Shown: in pieces, positions 1-5,018 of the stretch
How positions within the stretch are numbered: position 1 is the first letter of the stretch
Layout of the letters: each line of letters opens with the position of its first letter
Source: Desulfoplanes sp.
GTDB taxonomy: Bacteria; Desulfobacterota; Desulfovibrionia; Desulfovibrionales; Desulfomicrobiaceae
NCBI GenBank assembly: GCA_028708105.1
Contig: JAQVZR010000160.1
Coordinates: forward strand, 1 to 5,454
Length of the DNA stretch: 5,454 nucleotides
Reading direction: 5' to 3'
Position numbers and translations under genes: made by a program
Notes under the pieces: model-generated
Seen by the model: the letters and a program-made list of their open reading frames with translations, nothing else
Told to the model about the DNA's origin: nothing
Databases searched by the model: none

Positions 1-1259
1 GGTTTGGGTACCAGACAACTGGCGCTGACCTGGATCAGGTCGATGCCCTTGGACCTGTGGCCCTGTCCTTCGAGGCGGGCTTCCTGGACCCGGCCCAAAA
101 AAGACTCCAGCTCGTCAAAATCGTCGTCCCCTTCACCAGGCCAGCCCACAATCAGATAGAGCTTTACGGTATTGAACTGCAGTTCACTGGCTAAACGGAC
201 GGCTTCCAGGAGAGATGCTTCATCCAGATTTTTATTCATCGCCGTACGCAGACGACGACTGGCCCCTTCCAGAGCAAAAGTCAGACTTCTGGTCCCGGTC
301 TTGCGTATAAAAGTCAAAAAATCCCGGGTGGCACCATCCGCCCGAAGTGAGCCTAAAGAAAATTTGATATTATGGGCATGCAGCCATTGTAAAAATCCAA
401 ACAGTTCCGGCCAGTCGGTTAAGGCCGTTCCCACAAGCCCCACTTTGAACGGCTTTGCCTGACGCACAATGGCTTTGAGATCTTCAACCCTGGCTTGGCG
501 GGGAGGACGATAGATATTTCCTGCGGCACAAAAGCGGCATCCGTAGGGGCATCCTCGGTTGATCTCCAGAAGGAGCATATCCCTGAACTCCGAAGAAGAA
601 CTCACAAAACAGGAAGCTGCCGGGGCTGGTAGAAGGCGGTCCGTTTGTTCCAAAAACACCCGGCGGACAATCCGCCGGCCCGTATTCTCATGGGTCAGGA
701 TACCGGGACGCATACCGAGTTTTTTTAAGGCTTCGCTCTTGGCAACATCCCCAAACCACAGGTCACGGATCTCATGTACGCACGCGGCAAAACCGTTCTC
801 TGCTTCGCCGACAAAAAGAATATCCAGAGCGGGAAAAATGGGAAAGGGATTTAAAAAGGCAATGGGCCCCCCGGCCATAATGAGGGGCCATCCGTTGCGA
901 TCTATGGATCTGAGGGACAACCGGGCATGATGCAGGATTTCAAGGACAGCCACAAAATCGCCCTCAAAATTGAGACTGAAACAAATGAGAGGGAACTCGC
1001 CGAGTTCCCTGCCGGAATCCACTGATTTGGGAGGAGTGCCCCTGCCGTCCCAATAAAAACGTTCAGCGACAAAATCAGCGGATTCAGCCAGGATTCGGTA
1101 TACTACCTGCCACCCGAGGGTAGACAGAGCAAATTTTTCTTTTTCCGGAAAGACCAGAGCCACAGGAAGCCTGCCACCCCATTCTCCAATGCGCGGCTGC
1201 TCCTTGCCCCAAAACAGAAACGACGTGTCCGATCCTTTCAGGTCATCCTTAATAGACAT
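1..1259 (-). CDS. Radical SAM protein, YgiQ/TIGR03960-like, C-terminus cut by window edge
   Basis: The frame is open from an ATG at 1259-1257 to the left edge, giving 419 complete codons with no stop. The radical SAM [4Fe-4S] motif CxxxCxxC is visible as RGCPYGCRFCAAG (Cys237, Cys241, Cys244). It is followed by the family phrase GNIYRPPR, a glycine-rich strand near 273-277, EGASRRLRTAMNKNL (331-345), and a GWPGE turn (372-376) typical of the later barrel strands. Residues 1-150 look like the degenerate B12-binding-type (Rossmann) domain that precedes the barrel in these proteins, with MAGGPIAFLNP at 128-138 and FVGEAE at 149-154. These features match the uncharacterised B12-binding-domain radical SAM families; substrate and product are unknown. 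The gene follows ftsZ on the same strand after 163 bases. Its ribosome binding site is weak (GCGGGA, 4 bases before ATG), and the frame stays open upstream to a TGA at 1352-1350, so the start is uncertain. Family assignment is firm, function is not. Confidence 0.9.
   Translation of the reverse strand, partial: MSIKDDLKGSDTSFLFWGKEQPRIGEWGGRLPVALVFPEKEKFALSTLGWQVVYRILAESADFVAERFYWDGRGTPPKSVDSGRELGEFPLICFSLNFEGDFVAVLEILHHARLSLRSIDRNGWPLIMAGGPIAFLNPFPIFPALDILFVGEAENGFAACVHEIRDLWFGDVAKSEALKKLGMRPGILTHENTGRRIVRRVFLEQTDRLLPAPAASCFVSSSSEFRDMLLLEINRGCPYGCRFCAAGNIYRPPRQARVEDLKAIVRQAKPFKVGLVGTALTDWPELFGFLQWLHAHNIKFSLGSLRADGATRDFLTFIRKTGTRSLTFALEGASRRLRTAMNKNLDEASLLEAVRLASELQFNTVKLYLIVGWPGEGDDDFDELESFLGRVQEARLEGQGHRSKGIDLIQVSASCLVPK
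660..678 (-). repeat. Intragenic GC-rich hairpin followed by a short T run
   Basis: A perfect 8-bp inverted repeat with a 3-base loop lies inside the radical SAM gene: CCGGCGGA, TTG, TCCGCCGG on the minus strand. Reading on, three bases separate it from five Ts (658-651 region), so it resembles a weak intrinsic terminator in the direction of the gene. It encodes GRRIVRRV and may exist only because of codon choice. It lies in the linker between the N-terminal domain and the radical SAM motif. Confidence 0.4.
990..1010. repeat. Perfect 10-bp inverted repeat around one central base
   Basis: The 21-base stretch 990-1010 is AGGGAACTCG, C, CGAGTTCCCT on the plus strand, a perfect 10-bp inverted repeat with a one-base centre. 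It sits within the N-terminal domain of the radical SAM gene and encodes RELGEFPL. The near-zero spacer is more like a dimeric protein-binding site than an RNA hairpin, although a 3-base loop with 9 pairs is possible. No function is known. Confidence 0.45.
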
Positions 1260-1422
1260 TATATCCCGCAAGAGCCAGGCCCGATAGTATGCTCCCAGCG
1301 TCTCTTGATAAGATGTAATCCGACATCGGCAGACCGGGACATAACGTTGTCAGCGCCATAGAGTCCACCGTCAACGACAGCGGAGCGCGGAATGCTTTCC
1401 GCCACCCAGCATTCTCCAGTGA
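1260..1422. other. ftsZ to radical SAM intergenic region with two exclusive hairpins
   Basis: No gene is supported in these 163 bases. Just after the ftsZ stop, two overlapping inverted repeats occur: GCGGAA/TTCCGC (1387-1392 with 1397-1402, 4-base loop) and GAATGCT/AGCATTC (1390-1396 with 1408-1414, 11-base loop). They share bases, so only one can form. Neither is followed by a T tract in the direction of transcription, so this is not a standard intrinsic terminator and readthrough into the radical SAM gene is possible. TTGACG at 1374-1369 could be a -35 box, but no good -10 box stands at the right distance. Confidence 0.4.
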
Positions 1423-2688
1423 CTAATCTGCCTGCATCCGAATAAATGCGGGAATTTCCGATTCTTCCTCATCAAAAATAAAATCTTCACCGCCCGGAGT
1501 AGGTGTCGGGTTCGAGGACATGCCAGTGGTCCGCTTTGGGGACTCAAAGGACGGAGTCCCCTGGCGATGCTGTTTATTCCTCTGACGCAGGTAGGCGGGA
1601 ATATTCAGATCTTCGTGATCAATACTGTTTGCCTTGGTCCTGAGTATTTCCTGGGAATCTCCCTGCGGCATCTGACACGGAGTAATCTTGCTCACATTGG
1701 AAGAAGACTGTTTGGGGACAGACTGTTTTTTTTCTTCTTCAATACCTGTAGCAATGACCGTGATACGCATCTCGTCGCCGATGTTCTGATCAAAGACCGT
1801 TCCAAAATAAATATTGGCATCGTCTGCGGCAACTTCCTGGATCAGGCTGGCAGCCTCGCTGGCCTCATCAATGGTCAGATCCGGACCGCAGGTGATGTTC
1901 ATAAGCACACCTTTGGCACCGTCAATGGAAACATCTTCCAGAAGCGGACTGGTGATAGCCTTCATGGCTGCTTCCCGCGCTCTGCCTTCACCAGAAGCGA
2001 TGCCGGTCCCCATCATGGCCAGCCCCATTTCGGACATGACAGCTTTGACGTCGGCAAAATCCAGATTAATGAGCCCGGGAACCATGATCAGGTCAGAAAT
2101 ACCCTTGACCGCATAAAACAGGACTTCATCGGCTTTAACCAGCATGTCCAGAGAAGTGGCCTTTTTGGACGCCAGGGTCAGCAGACGGTCATTGGGAATG
2201 GTGATGATACTGTCCACCACCTCACGCAGGGCCTTGATGCCCCGCTCGGCCTGCATAAGCCTGCGCTTGCCTTCAAAATGGAAAGGTTTGGTCACGACGG
2301 CCACGGTCAGAGCCCCGATATCCTTGGCAGCCTGGGCAATAATCGGCGCGGCACCGGTGCCTGTTCCTCCGCCCATGCCCGCAGTCACAAAAACCATATC
2401 ACAATCGCCCAGGGTTTCCTTGATCTGGTCGATACTCTCTAGAGCCGCCTCACGGCCAACCTCAGGGTTGGCTCCGGCACCAAGCCCCTTGGTTAATTTC
2501 TCACCGAGTTGCAGCTTAAACTCGGCCTTAGAGTGTTTCAGCGCCTGAATATCTGTATTGGCCGTTATAAATGTTACGCCCTGCATGGCAGAAGAAATCA
2601 TGTTGTTTATAGCATTTCCACCACCGCCACCAACACCGACAACTCGGATTTGTGCGTTGTCTTCTGTTTCCAGTTCCAAAAATTCCAT
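1423..2688 (-). CDS. ftsZ: Cell division GTPase FtsZ
   Basis: FtsZ is the tubulin-like GTPase that polymerises into the cytoplasmic Z ring and organises septal wall synthesis. The 421 residues cover the whole family. The N-terminal GTPase domain has GVGGGGGNAINNM (18-30), the tubulin signature GGGTGTG (106-112) and KPFHFEGKRR (134-143). The T7 loop NLDFADV (208-214) carries both catalytic acids, Asp210 and Asp213, that complete the active site of the next subunit. The C-terminal polymerisation domain ends near ITVIATGI (309-316). A charged, Ser/Gln/Pro-rich linker follows, then the terminal peptide EIPAFIRMQAD (411-421) that binds FtsA and other partners. A second copy of this peptide, LNIPAYLR, lies at 361-368. 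The ATG at 2688-2686 is supported by a strong Shine-Dalgarno sequence (GGGGAGGAG, 2703-2695). Length is at the upper end of the usual range because of the linker. Identification is essentially certain. Confidence 0.99.
   Translation of the reverse strand: MEFLELETEDNAQIRVVGVGGGGGNAINNMISSAMQGVTFITANTDIQALKHSKAEFKLQLGEKLTKGLGAGANPEVGREAALESIDQIKETLGDCDMVFVTAGMGGGTGTGAAPIIAQAAKDIGALTVAVVTKPFHFEGKRRLMQAERGIKALREVVDSIITIPNDRLLTLASKKATSLDMLVKADEVLFYAVKGISDLIMVPGLINLDFADVKAVMSEMGLAMMGTGIASGEGRAREAAMKAITSPLLEDVSIDGAKGVLMNITCGPDLTIDEASEAASLIQEVAADDANIYFGTVFDQNIGDEMRITVIATGIEEEKKQSVPKQSSSNVSKITPCQMPQGDSQEILRTKANSIDHEDLNIPAYLRQRNKQHRQGTPSFESPKRTTGMSSNPTPTPGGEDFIFDEEESEIPAFIRMQAD
1700..1740 (-). repeat. 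A8 tract, 15-base-period direct repeat and flanking stem in ftsZ
   Basis: On the coding strand, GAAGAAG runs into eight As (1733-1726), with codons GAA AAA AAA (Glu319, Lys320, Lys321); this includes the A_AAA_AAA slippery heptamer. The 9-mer AAACAGTCT occurs twice with a 15-base period (1728-1720 and 1713-1705), encoding KQS-VP-KQS. An 8-bp inverted repeat (1733-1740 with 1700-1707) encloses the region. It sits exactly where the GTPase core ends and the linker begins. Confidence 0.6.
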
Positions 2689-2694
2689 CCTTTT

Positions 2695-2703
2695 CTCCTC
2701 CCC
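2695..2703 (-). promoter_or_regulatory. Strong ribosome binding site of ftsZ
   Basis: GGGGAGGAG stands 6 bases before the ATG on the minus strand. It is a near-ideal Shine-Dalgarno match and is much stronger than that of the downstream radical SAM gene, which fits the high FtsZ level cells need. The bases just upstream (2712-2705, CCTGAAAC) can pair with part of the leader inverted repeat, so access to this site may depend on folding. Confidence 0.85.
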
Positions 2704-2729
2704 TGTTTCAGGATGAGCAACCCTATCTC

Positions 2730-2761
2730 ATGAGAACCTGAAACGTATTCCAGGTTCTCAT
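2730..2761 (-). promoter_or_regulatory. Long perfect inverted repeat in the ftsZ leader
   Basis: An 11-bp perfect inverted repeat lies between ftsA and ftsZ: ATGAGAACCTG at 2730-2740 (plus strand) and its complement at 2751-2761, with a 10-base loop. No T run follows on the minus strand, so it is not an intrinsic terminator. One arm overlaps a second palindrome, TCTCATGAGA (2726-2735). It also contains CCTGAAAC (plus strand, 2737-2744), whose complement GTTTCAGG lies at 2705-2712 next to the ribosome binding site. It could be an operator for a dimeric regulator, an mRNA-processing or stability hairpin, or one state of a folding switch. The structure is seen directly; the role is inferred. Confidence 0.6.
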
Positions 2762-2837
2762 TATTCCTTAGTGAAGCAGCAGACAATCCTGGCTGGATTC
2801 TGCCCAATGGTGCTTTTCATTCCCAACCGCATCCAAA

Positions 2838-2868
2838 ATTATTGCAAAAAACTATGTAATATCGACAA
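2838..2868 (-). promoter_or_regulatory. Weak candidate sigma-70 promoter for ftsZ
   Basis: TTGTCG (2868-2863) and AATAAT (2843-2838) lie 19 bases apart on the minus strand across the ftsA stop codon. Both boxes deviate from consensus and the spacing is long. The AT-rich stretch between them and the 150-base leader make a separate ftsZ promoter here plausible but unproven. Confidence 0.2.
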
Positions 2869-4078
2869 ACCATTTTTTCATGGAGAACAGAATCCGGTTG
2901 AACATATTCTTATCCCGTATTCTGATTCCTTTCTGCATATTGGCCTTTTCAGCCCCGTACAGCAGAAGCCCCACTGCTGTGGAATACATGGAACTCTTGA
3001 CCACGTCGGTCAAACCACCCACTCCTTTGGGAAGTCCTACCCGGGTCGGCACATTGAATACCTGTTCGGCCAGATCCTGCGCTCCCTGGATCAACGCCCC
3101 GCCACCCGTCAAAACCACACCGGCACCAATAAGCTTCTTAAATCCGGACCGAACCAATTCCTGGTCGACCAGAGAAAAAATTTCTTCCATCCTCGGTTCA
3201 CAAATTTCTGCCAGAACATGGCGCGATAACCGCCTGGGATCACGGCCGCCCACACTGGGGACATCAATGACTTCGTCACCGGCGATACTATCGCCCAATG
3301 CACAGCCATATTTCACCTTGATCAACTCCGCAGCCTGCATGGGAGTACGTAGACCAAAGGCAATGTCATTGGTAAGGTTGATGCCTCCAAGAGCCAGAAC
3401 CCCGGTATGCTTGATGGCATCATTGCTGAAAATAGCCAGATCCGTTGTCCCTCCGCCCAGATCCACCAGTGCCACGCCGATCTCGCGCTCTTCTGCGGTG
3501 AGCACCGACTTGGCTGACGCCAGAGATTCCAGAACAATGTCCTCCACGTCCAGCCCGGAACGATGGCAGGAACGAACAATATTCTGCGCGCTGGTTACGG
3601 CTCCGGTCACGATATGCACCTTGACCTCAAGACGGACCCCGGCCATGCCCAGAGGGGCTGAAATACCGCGTTGGTCATCAACAATATATTCCTGGGGCAG
3701 AATGTGGATCACTTCCCGATCCAGGGGAATGGCCACGGCCTTGGCCGCATCCAGGACCCTTTCGATATCCTTGGCCGTCACTTCACCGCCCTTGACCGCA
3801 ATCACGCCATGGCTGTTGAACCCGGCGATATGACTCCCGGCAATACCTGCGTATATGGAACGGATCTCGCATCCGGCCATGAGTTCGGCTTCTTCCAAGG
3901 CTTTCTTGATGGACTGCACTGTCTGCTCGATATTCACAACAACGCCCTTGCGCAGCCCGGTGGAAGGACTTGTCCCTATCCCCACGATATCAACCCCGCC
4001 GGGAGTGACTTCTCCCACCACGGCACAGATCTTTGTGGTTCCGATATCCAGTCCTACAACAAGTTCCGACTTGGCCAT
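2852..4078 (-). CDS. ftsA: Cell division protein FtsA, actin-like membrane tether
   Basis: FtsA binds ATP, polymerises under the inner membrane and ties FtsZ filaments to it through the FtsZ tail peptide. The 408 residues are a normal length. Visible actin/Hsp70-fold motifs are phosphate-1 VVGLDIGTTKICAVVG (7-22), phosphate-2 VDLGGGTTDLAIF (205-217) and the adenosine loop LTGGGALIQGA (323-333). Domain 1C, which replaces the actin 1B domain, spans roughly 84-165. The last residues, about 391-406, form an amphipathic helix rich in Phe, Ile, Met, Trp and Lys (NMFNRILFSMKKWF), the membrane-targeting sequence. The ATG at 4078-4076 follows the Shine-Dalgarno AAGGAAGGAA. The gene lies between ftsQ (115-base gap) and ftsZ (163-base gap), its classical place. 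No key motif is missing. MreB and Hsp70 are excluded by domain 1C, the C-terminal helix and the context. Confidence 0.98.
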   Translation of the reverse strand: MAKSELVVGLDIGTTKICAVVGEVTPGGVDIVGIGTSPSTGLRKGVVVNIEQTVQSIKKALEEAELMAGCEIRSIYAGIAGSHIAGFNSHGVIAVKGGEVTAKDIERVLDAAKAVAIPLDREVIHILPQEYIVDDQRGISAPLGMAGVRLEVKVHIVTGAVTSAQNIVRSCHRSGLDVEDIVLESLASAKSVLTAEEREIGVALVDLGGGTTDLAIFSNDAIKHTGVLALGGINLTNDIAFGLRTPMQAAELIKVKYGCALGDSIAGDEVIDVPSVGGRDPRRLSRHVLAEICEPRMEEIFSLVDQELVRSGFKKLIGAGVVLTGGGALIQGAQDLAEQVFNVPTRVGLPKGVGGLTDVVKSSMYSTAVGLLLYGAEKANMQKGIRIRDKNMFNRILFSMKKWFVDIT

Positions 4079-4193
4079 ATTTCCTTCCTTAGTTGAAAAG
4101 CCCCGTTCTTAAGGCACGCCCCCAAACCTGAAAGGCCCGGACATATTTTTCTGCGCTCCCAAGACGGGGTGCACGAAACGCCATGCATTGCGA
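4079..4193. other. ftsQ-ftsA intergenic region
   Basis: No gene is seen in these 115 bases. A purine-rich ribosome binding site, AAGGAAGGAA, occupies 4090-4081, two bases before the ftsA ATG. An arm pair ACGGGG/CCCCGT (4164-4169 with 4101-4106, extended by AAG/CTT across a one-base bulge) could close a roughly 70-base stem-loop. No convincing -35/-10 pair and no T-tract terminator is visible. The minus-strand 9-mer TTTCAGGTT (4133-4125) also occurs in the ftsZ leader. Confidence 0.45.
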
Positions 4194-5018
4194 TTATCCG
4201 AGCGTTGCCCATGCCTTGCCTGCAAAAGCCTGCAGTACGCGCACCGCTTTGAGTTCATCCCGTTGCCTGAGATCATCCCAAACCAGGGCCAGCCGTCTGC
4301 AGTTACCATCCAGATCCCGAATACCAAGCACGATGGTTATCTGTGGAGAATCAAGCAGTATTTCCATAACATCATCCTCATACACCCGAAGATATGACAT
4401 GGATGCGAGGCCGAAAGGGAGCATTTTATGATCTATCAGACGTACCGCCTGATCAAGAATATTCTCCGCTCCCATATCCGGCGTGTCGACAACAAGCACA
4501 GGCAGAGAAATAAATTTTGCAGGTTCTACCGGGCCGATAATCTGACCCCGACGGTCGGCATAGTAAAGTTCCCGGTTCCTTCTGATCCAGAAACAAGCCT
4601 GTTTTTCACGGACATGGATCTCCACCCGATCAGGCATGACCCGGCGCACCGAGGCTTCTGCAATCCAGGGATCATTCTGCAGTCGTTGCTGAATGGTCTT
4701 TATGCTTGTTTCAAAAATATTCTGTCCCGGACGCACCTGGCTTGTTGCAATGAGCTGGGCATCGTCACGGTGTGAGTTCCCGGTAACAACAACATGCTTA
4801 AGCGCAAAAAATGACTGCGAGGTAACATATCGGTATGCATACAAAAGAACAATACTCACACAGCCCACAAACACGAGACCAAGAACAACCCGGGCCCAAA
4901 ACCCTGCCAAGGCAAACAGACTGGTAAAAAAAACCGGATTCCCGGTCCCGTTGTACATATTGGACCGGCGCAGGGCACGACGTTTCGTTGGTGCAGAACT
5001 CCGCGATGTTATGGACAT
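4194..5018 (-). CDS. ftsQ: Cell division protein FtsQ, POTRA-domain divisome protein
   Basis: FtsQ is a bitopic inner-membrane protein that links the cytoplasmic ring to the periplasmic divisome and recruits FtsB and FtsL. The 274 residues show the standard layout. A short cytoplasmic tail rich in Arg, Lys and Ser (1-20) comes first, then one membrane segment at about 41-62 (VVLGLVFVGCVSIVLLY). The POTRA domain at about 70-140 starts with FFALKHVVVTGN and includes NIFETSIKTIQQRLQNDPWI and RVEIHVREKQA. The beta domain follows, with YYADRRGQIIG at 152-162. The orientation, positive inside, puts the POTRA domain in the periplasm. The ATG at 5018-5016 overlaps the murB stop by 10 bases and has GAGGT (5029-5025) six bases upstream, so translation is probably coupled to murB. 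The C-terminus is divergent, as is usual in this poorly conserved family. Assignment rests on POTRA layout plus context and is firm. Confidence 0.95.
   Translation of the reverse strand: MSITSRSSAPTKRRALRRSNMYNGTGNPVFFTSLFALAGFWARVVLGLVFVGCVSIVLLYAYRYVTSQSFFALKHVVVTGNSHRDDAQLIATSQVRPGQNIFETSIKTIQQRLQNDPWIAEASVRRVMPDRVEIHVREKQACFWIRRNRELYYADRRGQIIGPVEPAKFISLPVLVVDTPDMGAENILDQAVRLIDHKMLPFGLASMSYLRVYEDDVMEILLDSPQITIVLGIRDLDGNCRRLALVWDDLRQRDELKAVRVLQAFAGKAWATLG

Noticed and set aside
172..930. Two plus-strand open frames (172-462, 559-930)
   Set aside because: Both lie antisense to the radical SAM gene, are rich in Arg and Ser, and have no recognisable domain.
1258..1263. Perfect TATAAT on the minus strand
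   Set aside because: It overlaps the radical SAM ATG itself and has no -35 box at 16-18 bases (TATCGG at 1286-1281), so a promoter is unlikely.
2350..2361. 12-base palindrome GGCACCGGTGCC in ftsZ
   Set aside because: It encodes the invariant tubulin signature (GTGTGAA region), so base composition is explained by protein constraint.
1567..2442. 291-codon open frame on the plus strand
   Set aside because: It is antisense to ftsZ, His/Gly/Asp-rich in the way reverse-frame shadows are, with no ribosome binding site.
2607..2807. 66-codon minus-strand open frame across the ftsZ leader
   Set aside because: It runs into ftsZ in another frame, has no ribosome binding site and spans the leader repeat; a chance frame.
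3281..3295. 7-bp inverted repeat GGCGATA/TATCGCC in ftsA
   Set aside because: Short and within a coding region; about the level expected by chance in a window of this size.
2880..3833. 317-codon open frame on the plus strand
   Set aside because: It is antisense to ftsA, whose motifs are complete; the translation is rich in Ser, Arg, Pro and Thr and shows no family features.
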